A stretch of DNA of 64,000 nucleotides from Xiphydria camelus. Taxonomy: Eukaryota > Arthropoda > Insecta > Hymenoptera > Xiphydriidae. Where the stretch lies: the NCBI GenBank assembly GCA_963678675.1, contig OY783196.1, forward strand, positions 30,048,827 through 30,112,826, in the 5' to 3' direction. Each line of letters starts with the position of its first letter. Position 1 is the first letter of the stretch. This document shows positions 36,963 through 50,166 of the stretch, one piece after another. The translations under genes were made by a program, and so were the position numbers. The notes below the pieces were generated by a model that made no database searches, was not told the origin of the DNA, and saw only the letters and a program-made list of their open reading frames with translations.

Positions 36963-39900
36963 TCACTCGAATGCTGTAACATAAAAATGCAAATGGTTAT
37001 TTCCTCTTAAAAATTATAATGTTAGTATACGTAAAGCTGAGCAGCGCTAGAAATATTGCAATTAAAAACGAAATTAGCATACGGCTCAAATTCAGGAAAA
37101 ACTTACGGGAGAGAGATCTGTTATCGGCTTGATTAACGGCCAACGATGAGTTCCCACCGCTTAACATGCCCTCTGATTGATTCAAGTTGAGGAAGTCCCA
37201 TATGAGGATAGTGTCGTCGTGAGAAGACGACACTATCTGGAACTCGTCAAATTGAAGACGGAACACGCGTCCGGTGTGCTCCTGGCGCAATAACAAACAC
37301 GTGCGTACTATAATCACTGTGTACTTGCAATCGCATATTTAGAGAGGTATATAAGTAAAATCGAACGTCGCATCTCAAACTGGACGAGTACATTCTAGTG
37401 ATTATTCCCGTGGATATGATCTCATGAAATTCGGATGATGCTTAGGGTTATATACAAAAAAAATTACTAAAATATCACTGATCTGTTTCATCCTTCTCTG
37501 TATAAAATGCGACATTCAGTTAAATTCATTATATTCTAAACTTCAATCCGAAGGGCACACTGTTTTGCTTGTCAAGATACACGCGAATAAATCATTTTTA
37601 CAGAGAATTTTGATAAGTAAAACTTACCACCAAGGTGCGTAAACATAGTGTACTAGCTAGAGCTCGCGGATCCAAAGCTGCAACTAGATCCCATACCTTA
37701 ATTTTGCTGAAAAACGAACGAAAAGTCGCGCGCTCAACAAGGGTTCGGTTGCCGCCTTATCATATTCTGACACCGAGTCTATTAACCGGTGAAACTACGA
37801 TGAAAAACTTGGAAAACCCATTCAACTTACCCGTCATAAGCTCCGCTGACGATGTGTTTACTGTCAAATCTGATGCATCTAACTAGTTCTTCGTGTCCTT
37901 CCAGAACGCGCAAACACGCACCACACTCGATGTCCCACAATCTGATCGTATTATCACTGCTACCGCTAACAACTAAGCGATCCCTATATTGCAAACACGC
38001 TATTCCACGCTTGTGTCCGTTTAACGTTCGCACGAATTCGCAGGTAGATGTATTCCATACTTTAATAGTCCTATCACCACTAGCGGATACTATATATTTT
38101 TCATCGAAATCGACGACATTCACAGCCGCCCGATGACCCACCAGCACTCGACGTAATGCGATTTCAGTTTGTGACGTCATGTCCCAAACTGCGATGGAAC
38201 GGTCCTGAAAAATTAGTTGAACATTTTTTTTAATCCGCGAATAATAATGCGCCCGCTGTACCGCTTTCAAAAGTCGATCAAGTATTACGTAATACGAAAA
38301 GCGCGAGACTTCTACTTTTGTTATGCAACGCTCTTTTTCGCTAAAAGTATTGCCTCATCCTGGCGCCATCCGAATCATTCTTTTCAGCTGGCAGCTACAT
38401 TGGAAGCATCTTTCTCGGCGTAGAAATTTATCACCCCAACGTTGAAAACATAGTCACGCCGTTCGTATTCTCACCGATCTAAATGTCACTTTACATAACG
38501 CGAGGAATGGCAGTCACGTTTGCACGAGGGTGCGTTCCTCGGAGGGAGAGTAGAAATCAATCGACGCCTGTATTGCGTAATACTAGTACGACTCCATAGA
38601 CGAATTATATTTTCGCAAAATTTCGCCTCTTCCCACTGACCTTAGAACAAGTGACCATCATGCCGTTGTTAAATCTGAGATGTAGTACGGCCTCGCAGTG
38701 ATGAATCAGTGTGTTCACCATCTCCCCGGTATTCGCATCCCATACTCTGACTGTACTGTCCGAAGAACCGGATATGATGGCTTTATCGTCGTACTGTAAA
38801 CACAGTACCGAACCCGTGTGTCCCGTCAACACCTTGATGCACTGCAGCGAGTTTCTGTCCCAAATTTTAATTGTGTTGTCCCTAAGACCCGAGACTATTT
38901 TCTGATCGTCGTACTGGAGACAATAAACACCCTTGGAATTCTCGCTCCGACAGTTTATCCGCTGAAGATTGAATCTGCCCATTCTCCAGTTGTTGTCTAT
39001 ACTGTCAATGTCGTTGACGATTTTTGGAAAAAGGGTTCTGTAATAGCTGTGGTTGGGATGGCTTTCCCCCGGTCTAGGTTTGAATAGAGACTGTATCCTG
39101 CGAATAAACACGATTACAACTCCAATAGCACGGATATAAAACAGACAGGAAACTGAACTTGCAGCGTTCAGTCTCCTCCAAATTTCTTACTAGGTGCAAC
39201 TCCACTGCACTTTACATGATTAAGCGACTTAAATGAACCAATTGCTAAAACTAACCATCTCCTTCTTTCGGCCAAACCTCTCCAGATGGAATCAGTACGA
39301 ACGTTTCTCTCGATTAATTTCTTCCATAACATTCCTTCGCTGATTACTCTGTACCATTCTTTGCATACGAGTTCCGCCGCACAGAGCGAGTCTGCGTCCA
39401 AATACGATAGGATACTTTCCGCTACGTGGTCCAATCCTTTTTCTATAAAAGAATTTCTCGTTTAAATCATGAACCGCTCGATGACCAATGCAAGATGTCT
39501 AAAAGCAGCTACGATGTATTTACTTGGTAAGAGAGAGATGAAATCTCTTTGCAGCATGGGTTTTAAGTAGCTGTCGATCTGTCCGTGCTGATAGTGACAC
39601 ATTCGCGACAACAGTTGCTCCACGAAATGCACCTGTTCCGTTTCGCTCCATCTTTCGAAAAGTTTCATAGAAATTTCCTTTTCTTGATTATATTGTACCG
39701 AAACGCCTGTTGGCGGCTCTTTCTTGCGAGTGGGATCATAAAGTATTGTCATTGGATACTACAACATGAAAAAAAATCCGATGTTACTGCCGACTATCAT
39801 ACGACAATAAATATTACTGATGAATCGAAAAGTCCGAGCTCGGCACAATAAATTTTCGAAATATCTACGCTTCCGCAATAGTCTCCGCGCCTCTTCATTG

Positions 39901-40688
39901 CGGAGATATCGCGCTTCATAAAGAGAATTATCGCTTCTCTGTATATTCAGGAGCTCGAATATCTCGTCTACTAATAACACCATCGAGAATTAGATATCGA
40001 TCCGTGCATTCAACAAATTCACAGTGACACGCATTATTCGGCGGTGCGTGATACTTTATGAAATAATACGAATAGGCACGTGTGTTGAAAAACTGAGAAG
40101 GGACTACATATAATAAAAATTATTTTAGATGATAAAAATGATCTACAAGTTTAATCGATTCATTTTTTAATTGTTACCCTTTCACGCTATTCCCTCTCAA
40201 CACAGAGATCTGCAGTCGTCGTTCAGTTCACGCTATTTTTAAATTTCAGCGGAAGAGCGACATTCGAGGTCGTTATCACAAGCGTTCGTATTTTCGACGA
40301 TTCGTAACGCTTCCGACTCTTTCGAAACTTACGAGGGCTACGTATACGAATCAGCAACTCAAAACTGTGCTCTCTGATTCGTAACATAAATTAATATAAA
40401 TAGCAAACGCGTCTAAAATTGAAATCTTTAAAAAATAAATATTAGGAATACGAAACGCCACAACACGATATGCGTATTAATCGAAACAAGGATGCCATTG
40501 AATTTTATTTATCTCCCCAATATATACAATGTGTACGTTTTAACGAGTTCATGCGTCCAAAGTCGAAGTAAATTGCTTTCCAGCGCGCAAAGTCACGGGA
40601 TTACCTGTACTGCGGCGGAGGAGAGTAGGTGCGGGAGAGGATCGAGTACACCGAGCACATCGACGAGACTCGCCGAACGGTGATTCAT
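36963..40688 (-). CDS. slmb: Slimb / beta-TrCP, F-box WD40 protein
   Basis: The substrate-recognition subunit of the SCF ubiquitin ligase, which binds phosphorylated DSGxxS degrons and so controls Hedgehog, Wnt and NF-kB signalling. Exons: 40688-40605 (candidate first exon), 39758-39524, 39442-39256, 39097-38641, 38204-37831, 37706-37628, 37281-37107 and 36973-36963, all phase-consistent; about 533 aa. The D (dimerisation) domain is the [17 protein letters not shown]...[11 protein letters not shown] block, the F-box is [14 protein letters not shown]...[11 protein letters not shown], and then seven WD40 repeats follow (for example [37 protein letters not shown]). The first exon is inferred: its ATG at 40688 opens 28 codons ending in phase 0 at CAG/GTAATC. 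Translation could instead begin at the ATG at 39752. The last exon adds only PFE before TGA. An alternative C-terminus may exist (36245-35821). Confidence 0.92.
37207..37237. repeat. Perfect 12 bp hairpin inside slimb coding exon
   Basis: GATAGTGTCGTC at 37207-37218 and its exact reverse complement at 37226-37237 flank a 7-nt loop. It lies in slimb exon 7, in the codons for the conserved [11 protein letters not shown] segment of the last WD40 repeat. Confidence 0.9.
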
Positions 40689-41719
40689 AGCGGAAGACGT
40701 GCAGCGAGCCTGACAGAAAGGATTAGGCGAGATCGAGACCTCGATGGAAAGGGAGAGGCGCTCCGGGGAGACAAGAATGGAAGGGGAAGCGTACAGAGGG
40801 AGAGGGGAGGACAGGTACGAGAAAGGAAAGGCTAAATTTGAAATTGCGAAGGCCTAAACCGTGTTGGGGAAATAATGATTGCTCGTGGCACTGTTGCTAC
40901 GTTCGTCGCTGGATACAATACAGCCGCGCTTATAAACCTCCCATTATCCAGACTTCTTAGCGCAGAACGAAGTGAGGGGTTCTTGACCCCGGGCACACGA
41001 CTGTCTCACCGCGTAGGTACGCACACATAAGTACAAGTTTCACCGTACTTGTACGCGAGTACAATACAAGTACACGAGTGAGCGCATAAACACGACATGT
41101 GACTATATGGTGGGTATACACGTATAAAGATGACCCCGCTCATTTAACACAGGACGAGTGAACTTGTCGCGAAATTAAAGAAAAAAATATGACAATTAAT
41201 ATGTAAAAGTAATTAAACTTTATTGAAGAAGTCGGCAAAATCCGCGTAGTTGCGAATGCAGAACTCAAGACGATCGTGTACCTATTGCGGCTGAACGTGG
41301 TAAGAATTAAATGTTTTCGAAATCACAGTTAAAATTCATCGACGAGCGTCGGTCCGAAAAATGAAACTTATTATTTTCCGTCTAATTGACAATCAATTGA
41401 GAATTTCGCGAAAGCGATGATCGTTTCGATGATGAATAGCCGATCATTGTCGATCAGACCTAGCAATCCCATATAGGTGAGATAAGAAAGACGGTAAAAG
41501 TCCTACACATCCATCGCGTGATACGTTCTTTGATGTCCTTTCGGTCGGCAAAACTTTCGTAATACTCAGTGTTGACAACCGCGGGTAGATATTACTTAAA
41601 AACACAAGGCGCCGCAACTCGATGCACGCTTTCACGTCGGGCAGCGTGTTCGGGGATAATTATACAGAATAGCTCAAATGTTTAATTACTTTATATAGTA
41701 AAACGAAAACGTCGACGTC
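40689..41719. other. slimb 5' region, no other gene
   Basis: A GC-rich, purine-rich stretch (to about 41.0 kb) that should include the slimb promoter and 5' UTR on the minus strand. A TTTATAAG motif on the minus strand (near 40929-40936) could be a TATA box. Nothing else was recognised. Confidence 0.4.
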
Positions 41720-41978
41720 AATTGGACCCCGTTATGCAATAGGGAACCAACCAACAAATACATGTTTCTGAGGAAAATTGAAAAATAGTTATGCATGTTA
41801 TGTACCTATTTAAAAATATTCAGTTGGGTCTTTCGATTAATAGATGCCGCAAGCAACAATGTAAAGGTTGGATCTTTATTGCAAAATGTTCGGATTGATA
41901 TTAAGGTTCAGCCAAACAGATTAATTCATTCTCCACCAAAATGTCGTTTGGTTCCTTATTGCATAACAGGGTCCAATT
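41720..41978. mobile_element. MITE-like element with 31 bp inverted ends
   Basis: The terminal segments 41720-41750 and 41948-41978 are reverse complements at 29 of 31 positions (AATTGGACCC...GGAACCAA). They enclose about 197 bp of AT-rich DNA with no open frame. This is the shape of a non-autonomous DNA transposon. The ends are palindromic (AATT), so a 4 bp AATT target duplication is possible but cannot be told apart from the repeat itself. The superfamily is not assigned. Confidence 0.7.
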
Positions 41979-44900
41979 ATAACCGTTATTCCACAAGTTT
42001 CAAACTTTACTTTCACAAGAAAGTCAATGCATAATTTGCGAATGACCAACGCGACTCCTTGATGAGGATAAGCGTTACCTACGTCAATTGCCATCGTCTC
42101 GTTGAAAGGTAGAGAAATGCCACTCGTACAGCCGTACACCTCGTACATCGGAGTCTACACGGCATCGTAATGAGCCTCGTTATGCTTTTCCCTCGTAAAA
42201 GTAAGAGCATTGTCTTTTTCAGGGAGTTACCGAGCGATGCCGCGCTACTTTCCCCGGGCCAACAATGACCGCACGGATTGGTACAAATAAGCAAAAGATC
42301 AATTATGCAATTTGTGCACCGGGATATTGCGTAAGACGGCGTTTTCTGCTCGCCATAGTCATTAGCCCTGCGTGACCTCTTGACTAACGTTTTTATCGGG
42401 ATATAGACACCTACACTCTTTAGCGGACAGACCGGTCGCTCCCTCCGCCCCTCGCTTCTAAAGAGGAACGATATACCGCGGGAGGTGCATCGAGAGCCGA
42501 TGCGAAAATGACGAAAGCTGAGCCCGCATCGCCGTCGCCGCAGGCGAAAATCGCGAAACCATTATTTATGCGTTGACGAGGTCAGCGCGAGATCCGACGA
42601 ACCGAGAAAATCAAGTAGACTAGGAAAGTCCAGGCATCGTTGCTAATCGCGACTCGAACTATGTGCACGCTTTTGTCAACAAATTATATCGATTAAAGGA
42701 ACACTGGTGATTATATATTTGGATAAAAAATAATTCTCACATGTATATATAATCGCTGATGTGATATATAATTCCTTCGAATCATTTAACTAATGACTGT
42801 CATTTTCATTATATGGAATACGATAATCGAACGATCGATTCCAAAGATCTCGAATTTTAATAAAATCATGAATTTTCTCAAACACCTGTTACGACAAACA
42901 AGACGGTGTCTAGTGGTAAGTGACTGCCATTTGGCGAGCGATGGATATACAGTGTGCACAGCGACAATCTCGCTATCTCTCCCTGCTGGAAACTCCACGT
43001 CACGGGGTGCGTTCTTTAGCGCAACCACAGGCGCGGAACATCCGACTTCTAGACTATCGATTGGTTGATATTAATAAGTAAAGAACACACCCATATCGTC
43101 GTGCTGTGCGCGAGAGAAACTTGATTCACGTGAGTGGTTGTCTTTGCTATTTTCCGCAATGTCTAATTTTCCAGATTGGAGGAAATTTGCGCGACATTCG
43201 GCAGAATCCTACGTCGCGCAAAAATAGAAAGTTCAGCAACCATTTGTAACTCGAAGTAGAAATTCTAACCGCTGCACTCGCAACAAGTGGTACAACCGCG
43301 ACGGTATCAGTTACGATGTCGTTCACGCGTAAAATTCCGAATGCAGTGGGCGTCGCGAATTTCCATTTGGGATTTTTCCTAGCGGACGACCCTTCTAACG
43401 CGATTAATCGATTCCTGCGCCGCTTTTTCGAAAGGGGGAAACAAAACGAAAGTCTTAGCGTAATGACGGTGCCGAGATAATGCAGAAATAACGAACGGTC
43501 GGATCGTTGCAGCGTTCACCGCGGGTCGGAATCGCCGGGTGTTTCCGCAACGGTGAATTTCTGCGCCATTTAACGGAATCCGTGAAACTAACAATGGGTA
43601 GAGAAGTTCAAGCGCCTCCGGCCGTTCCGATCGGCGTTGCCATTGGACGCCGGAAAACCTCGAATTTATCTTGCGGGGCGACAGGAAATCGGGGAAACGA
43701 TTCCGCCTATTGACGAAAGAAATATACACCCGATAAACTTTGTATCGATTGCCGGTTTATAACGTTTCGCGCGTCACGTTGCGACGAATCGAGAAGCTTC
43801 GGTTGTTTAATTTTAGCGGGGAAACGAATGAATATACCAATGGCTTGAGAGTGTCTTTCCGATAACTATTATTTATCGCGAAATAGGAGCATCAGATAGC
43901 GAATCAGTTACGCAATATCTCGAACGATGATTCGAGTATAAAGGTTCTAATCTATCCGACATCGACGGCTGACGTTATCCTTCGTGACGTGTAGTCGTCA
44001 AGCGGATATATTTCATGATTGTACGATTATCCTTGGAAGATCGTTAGAAAAAAAATCCAGAACAATTCTGAATCTACGTATGTTCAACGGCAATCTTTTA
44101 CTTTTACTCTGGGCTAGATGCGGATGTGATACACTCCTCTTTGGAGGTCTCCTCACTCTCGACTTGGACTTTTCTTGCTCTACCCATAGATCGAATCGAG
44201 TGTCAATAAACTTGGATGACATTGGACCGCGTAACTGGGCACCTGCTTTTATTTCTCTATTTTACGGCTCTAGACGCGGTGCGGCTGTCGAAATTGTGTG
44301 GCTTTTGTAGTTTTCCGGGTGAGAAAAGAAAAAGATGATTGGGTTTCGCTCACTGCGCGATGGGAGCGGCAATGATGTTTTCTTTCTCTACCTTTTCAAG
44401 TTGTGGAATAGTTTCGAACAGTTTCAACTATTGCCGCGAAATCCAATTTCTCAAAGATAAAACGTGAAAGCGTGAATTTCTACGGGTGAACTGGGAGACG
44501 ACGTCCAACTCGAGCCTCTAAACGTTACAAATGAATGCTCTTTGCCTAACGGTATATTTCGAGCCCGTGTCGAATCAACTAGGAATCCGCTACTTCTCGC
44601 TCTTTTGTCTCTCGTTATAAAAGTCTCGCGCCCGTCGCGCTTCGACGAAAATTCCGGAGACGTGTAACGACAATTCTAGACCGGTGACACTACAAATATA
44701 CTTGGAATCTCGAGAGAGGAGATGCCGGGGACGAAAAATTTGGAGCTGAATCTTCGTTTTTCGTAAGCGCGCGCGCGTCGTACCCTCGCTCCGCAGTCCC
44801 TGTAACTCGCGACACCTGTGAAACAGGTGAAATGTCGTGTCAAGAGGTGACCGACCGCTCGGACATTAATTAATTATTGATTAACACTCGGCTTTAGGAG

Positions 44901-47248
44901 CACGTCCCCTTGGCGACTCGTAATTAATATTTTCGTCCTCCGTTATTTGAAATAGAATTCGGAAATTTGAATTTGGCGTTTAATGAATAAAACGGCAGTG
45001 GTCTTGAATCTTCAAAGAAAATTTATTAAAATTTTTGGAGCGTGCGAGAATCCAACAAATGCTCACTGAAATGTAGTTCCTTTCTTAGAGAAAAATACGA
45101 TTAATCTAAGGAGCCATGAAATCTCCATAATAAGTCATCTAAAACTATTAAAATGTGCTTGTGTGAAAAAGAAAAACAGATGTTCTTGATCTAGTTACGA
45201 GTTCAGCAAACGTTTTTAAAAAATACAGTTATTTTCTAAATATTTACAGAGCATATTTAGTAAAACGATTCAGAAATATGATACACATATAAAGTCATTG
45301 GTATTCTAAATGTTTCAGTCCAAGTTTGTAAACATTAAACTGCTATAAGAAATTGATACATAACATTGATAGAATATACTGTCAATATGAGATCTTATTT
45401 CAAAATTTCTACTAATTAATGCCTTGAAGTCATAAATATGCATCCTATGAGATAAACATTGATAGCTTTTTCACAATGCCGAAATTTTACTCATTTTCTA
45501 ATCTCAACAGCTAAAAATTGAATGAGGATACCACAGGAAAGCCAAACAGAAGTTTATTTATGACGTATGAAGTTATAAAAATGTAGTCTCACATCAGCGT
45601 GAAAGATCGAAATTCTGGGGGGAAAAATCGCAAAAATGCAGAAACGGAGTGAAAGAGGCAAATCATTTTAAAAATTCCAGTAAATCCTAGTAGATAAGTC
45701 AACCGAAACCGCATGTTGACAGATTTCTCACTTTCGTATCACCTTGTGCGCTTATACAGTGGCGTAACGCCGAATTTGAATTGACGTTTCGATGTAAATT
45801 GAGCCTGCGACACGCGAGTCGTAAAATTCGCGCAAACCAGCGTACCGTCATCGTCATGTGTCACGTATAGAGTCAAAACCCGATGGATCATAACCTCCTA
45901 CGCCGAGATTCGCACACGCCTGTCGCGCGGTTCCCCGATAAAATGACGCGATCGGTGGAACGTGCGACGACGGGAAATCTGGAGCAAATACCGAGAAAAT
46001 ACTCGAGCAAAAGTAAATTTTAGCAAATTCCCTCGGTCATAGTGAAACATAAGATGGCGGTAGGGCTCGGGATGAAAAATACTGATACGTTGCGCACCTG
46101 GAGATTCGTGTTTGTGTCCTCAATGATTTTATCCGTTTCCATATTGATCATCTCTCACGCGCACTCGGCACAATTATTCTCGCTCACACTACACGCGATG
46201 ATTGCGACTTGCGTGAAACTCTCGCAAAACGATGTAATATACGGCTGAACACCACTTTTGACTGGTTAACGCGACGCGTTGCGGACGACGCTTACGAGTA
46301 TTCGCCATACACAGGAAGTCGATGCAGCATTTCACCAACACGACAAATCGTAAATAACTATAGGTATGACACTCTCGATGGCTGCGACGAATCGCCCCGC
46401 AAACGAATCGCGCGCGTACGTTGCTTTCGTATCGTCATTTGCGATATAACTAACGATAAATAATGCTCGCTACGAACACCGGACCCGAATTATACGAACA
46501 CACCTCTTTCCTGCTCGTCCCCAACGACGACTGGGAGGATCTCTGTACGGGTGTACGACAACTGGTTTATGAAATACAAGTGTGACAAAGCGTTTCAGGG
46601 TTCTTACTGCTGATTGGTTTGCAAATTTCGTAATGGCGTATATTCATTTCAATTTCTGTATTATGAAAATATGTATTCCGTTATATTCATTGCGCTCGGT
46701 AGAAGTTGAAATGTCGTAAACCTTTGCAAGGAACTTAGTTTGTTATTTCTCATACATTTTAATATTGATAATTTAAGTAGATTTCTAAATAAACATTCGT
46801 TGCTCAAGACACACCTGCGGCGTTTGAACGGGCTACCCACCTTTGCAAGGTGCAATCTGTGATCATTCCAAGCTCCGCTTTTATGTAGTAAATTGTATGT
46901 AAATATCTATGTATATATGTGTTCGTAAACATACGCCCACCCACACACACACACGTAGATCCTCGGATCGTTTTATGATAAAATAAGACACACGCATGGA
47001 AGTAACTGGTGAAATGAGAGAGATGCACCATGACTAGGAGAGAAGCGAAGTGATCGGCCAAACGCGGGAATTCAAAACGCATCGACGAACAGCTTTTGTC
47101 ATACAGGTAATAGGATAATATCTTTTGATACCAATGTCACTTATTTAACCTTATTTAAGGAGTTCTCAATCCTATCTCTAATTATAATCCAAACAAGTGC
47201 TTATGGCAAAGATTTTACAAAATTGGTGTATCAGTCTCTCTCAAAAAT
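41979..47248. other. Intergenic, no gene recognised
   Basis: Alternating AT-rich and GC-richer DNA (the latter about 42.4-44.8 kb) between slimb and FAHD1. Open frames are short and overlap on opposite strands without splice-consistent partners. The last few hundred bases should hold the FAHD1 promoter. Confidence 0.45.
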
Positions 47249-48233
47249 ATGCGAATCTGTACAAAGGATATAAACAAATGTGCGAATAGCTTTATTCGAT
47301 ATACCAAGAAGATTGTATGTACCGGCATAAATTATCAGTAAGTCCAAGAAAGATTTGAAGCAAATTATACTTACCATTTCGGGGGTAAACCGAGTGTAAG
47401 TAACTCAAATTTACCACACAGCCTAATTCCCACAAACTCCGCCAAACAAAAACCCGTTAGTCCGTACTTCTTCTTGAAACCATCGACGGCATTAGTCGAG
47501 GAAGAGGACGTCATATACGTACGTAAACTATAGAATCGTTTAAAGTAAAACAGAAGAAAGTATGAATTATTACATACTGACTCTCTTACCCTTCCGTCCC
47601 GTCCGTAATACGCTGCAAATACAAAGCGCATATCTTTCCATCGCGATAGCTTCCAACGATATACGGGGAAATAAGACAAGAGACCGAATTAGGAGTAATT
47701 ATAGGGACAAAATGTAAGGCTGTAGAGTCGAAAAGAGCGATGAATTATGTGATGGGCTATTGCGTCGCTCAAGATCTAACAGCTACTGATTATTTAGTAA
47801 GAAACCTCACCTCTTACGCTTGAAACCATCGTTAAAAATTACGTTAAAATTACGCGCGTATTCATTCGTTCGATCGCTAAAAATTTAGCATGCAGCTAGA
47901 AGCCACAGTCATCCTTGGGCAATCGCAAAGTGCTTCGATTCGTCATGCCCAGTTACGCGATTTATACCTTACGACAGTTTGAGAGATCCGCATAACGCGA
48001 TGCTATGGTGTATAGTTAACGGAGACACTCGACAACACGCCAATACCAGAAACATGATCTACACGATTCCTGAAGTAATAGCGTTCATCAGCAAGCACAT
48101 GACCCTTGAGAAGTACGACTTGATCTTAACGGGAAGTCCCCCGCACGCGGGTTCCCTTTATCCTGGGGATGTTATCGAATTTGGTATTGAAGACGTAGCG
48201 TCGGCAATTTTTACAGTAGACACTGCACTGTGA
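47249..48233 (+). CDS. FAHD1: FAHD1, acylpyruvase / oxaloacetate decarboxylase
   Basis: A fumarylacetoacetate-hydrolase-fold enzyme. Characterised FAHD1 proteins are mitochondrial and hydrolyse acylpyruvates and decarboxylate oxaloacetate with Mg2+. Four exons join in frame: 47249-47337, 47422-47518, 47650-47796 and 47889-48233; about 225 aa (human 221). The metal ligands of the family are present: E73 and E75 in QETELG and D104 in VAQD. The FLKPSTA motif and the C-terminal TGSP...GDVIEFGIE block are also present, and a Lys in WAIAK matches the family active-site lysine. A difference: the stretch after the first GxNY motif reads GINYHLIP, so the histidine that follows NYxxH in human sits two residues earlier. 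The N-terminus (MRICTKDINK) is basic. Poly(A) signals AATAAA lie at 48319 and 48345. It converges on the PLPP5-like gene. Confidence 0.93.
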
Positions 48234-48631
48234 AAGAAAAGCTCTCACGATCGCGATCACGATCACTCACACACGCACACGCGCGCGCGCGCGCGGTATT
48301 TCCTCTATAATATAGGGAAATAAATGATACTCTGAAGAAATTATAATAAAATGTCAAATACATTTCCTTGTGTATAAAAAATATTGTTGTACTGTACCAA
48401 GTTCCTTTAAATTCCTTTTCCTGAATGGAGCTATTAATTTGAATTAATTATAATTTTTTGAAGCGACAGGATTATTAATCCTTTCAATTCAGAGACTCAA
48501 TTTATAAAAAAAACTTGATGTAGGTACAATTTCAATGGGTAATCTTTACCATTTGTCATTATTAAACAGTTTTAATAGTTGAATTAAAGGAATAACTTTT
48601 CCTTGCGAATCATCTCGTTTGACAATAAAAC
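48234..48631. other. Convergent 3' ends, FAHD1 and PLPP5-like
   Basis: 398 bp between two stop codons on opposite strands. It contains a CA/CG dinucleotide run at about 48268-48297 and the FAHD1 poly(A) signals; the rest is AT-rich. The two 3' UTRs probably come very close or overlap. Confidence 0.6.
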
Positions 48632-50166
48632 TTAAATCCATTTGATAGACTCATCCTTGGCAGCTTTAACATTGTCAAGTTCAACTTGCCGCGTAAAGGC
48701 GCAATACGGTCTGTGGCAAAGATGTGAATTTAGAGGTGGGTAATAGTGTCTGTAGCACAAATATGCCAAGGAAAATCCTATTAGCGAACCCACGGCTACA
48801 TCTGAAAAAAATATGAAAGATGCGATCGATACGTCTAATGATTAAATTTGATAGAACTCTCGTTACGTACCTTGCCAATGATGATGATAGTCGCAGGTAC
48901 GACTCAATGCTATCGTAAGAGCGATAATTAACGGGCACAGAAAGACGAGCAACTTCCAAGATTGCCCCTTTCCAGCATAGGTAAAAGTGTGAAATTTTCC
49001 AGCAGTATATAAAGCTACGAAGCCGAGGCTCGCGAACGCAACTATAAATAACATTAAACATTAGCTCAGCTGTAAAGTATTGTCTTCAGAGACTCGTATA
49101 CCTTTAGTAATTAAACGAATAAGTAATTACAAGAGGAATGTCCACTGGGGAATGACTTGCGTCCGTCTTTGATTACAATCGGATCACCGGTGCATGCAAG
49201 TTCTTCGTTCATCTGTCCATCCGGAAAACATCGCCAATAAAAGTCTGGTCTTGGTCTACCTGACACACAGATAAATCACGATGATAAAACAGTAGTCATT
49301 TTACTTTCAAGAATGCGACTTTCTATAATAATTAAATTATCATTTTTATCTTTTTTTTTTGAAAATATACTTACCTACAATAAGTTTCATAATGTCAGTA
49401 AGTACACCGTTAAATCCTAAGGCTAATGTTACAGATAGGAATGCCTGATAGAAATCAATTTTGTCTCTATTCATTAGGAAAGTGAAACATATTACAAGAG
49501 TAGGAAACATGAATACTAATGGCTGAAAGAAGATAAAAAGATTAGAGATATTTGCTAAATTATTCATCGATCGCCGCCGAGTATATTCATTATAATAATA
49601 CTAGATATATTACCCATAATACAGTGGTCGGTACATAAGAGTCTGTTCGAGGGTTTTTGTAAAGCCACAACTCTTCTGCGTGAACTTTTCTCACAAATGG
49701 TTCTGCCTTCTCCAGCTCCCTATAAAAGTTGCGCATTCTAATTGCAGCACAATTTTTTTAGAATAATAATAAAAAACTATTATCAAATATAATAATCAAT
49801 AATTATTATATTTGATAAACACTTTTACAGTATGCAATATCCCTTTCTACGACATATCAATTCCATTAAAGAAGAATGTGTATAATTATAAAGATTTTTA
49901 AACCACATTATCAATGCAAATTTACCAATAGTGCTAGGTTTCGGAAGCATAAATATTTAAAAGATACTTTGCTCTTGGATTCGAGACACGTAAGAATTTC
50001 GCGGGCATGAACAACACTAGCGGACGAGTGCGTTTCTCGAGAAACATTTCGTCTCGTTTCATTAGTTTCTCAAAGTGACTTACAAAAATAATACTGCCAG
50101 TACTATTCGCAAAACGACATCTAACCCAAAACCGAACGAAATCTCAATTCCGCGCACTGTACTCAT
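48632..50166 (-). CDS. PLPP5: PLPP5-like phospholipid phosphatase (PAP2 family)
   Basis: A membrane lipid phosphatase that dephosphorylates phosphatidate-type lipids. Six exons: 50166-50084, 49719-49614, 49522-49375, 49259-49131, 49041-48871 and 48801-48632; about 268 aa, the size of human PLPP4/PLPP5. All three PAP2 catalytic motifs are visible: KxxxxxxRP at K109-P117 (KLIVGRPRP), PSGH at 150-153, and SRxxxxxH with D at S202-H209-D213 ([12 protein letters not shown]). The conserved RCFPDG and CTGD segments between motifs 1 and 2 place it with PLPP4/5 rather than with wunen-type LPPs. Hydrophobic stretches fit about six membrane spans. Divergent from MCM10, with 360 bp between start codons. 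Confidence 0.93.

Noticed and set aside
39759..39983. Frame just upstream of slimb exon 2 as its N-terminus
   Set aside because: It runs through the polypyrimidine tract and stops at the acceptor TAG itself, so it is intronic; the exon at 40605-40688 fits better.
43984..44310. 108-codon plus-strand frame between slimb and FAHD1
   Set aside because: No family resemblance, no splice partners, and an overlapping frame on the other strand.
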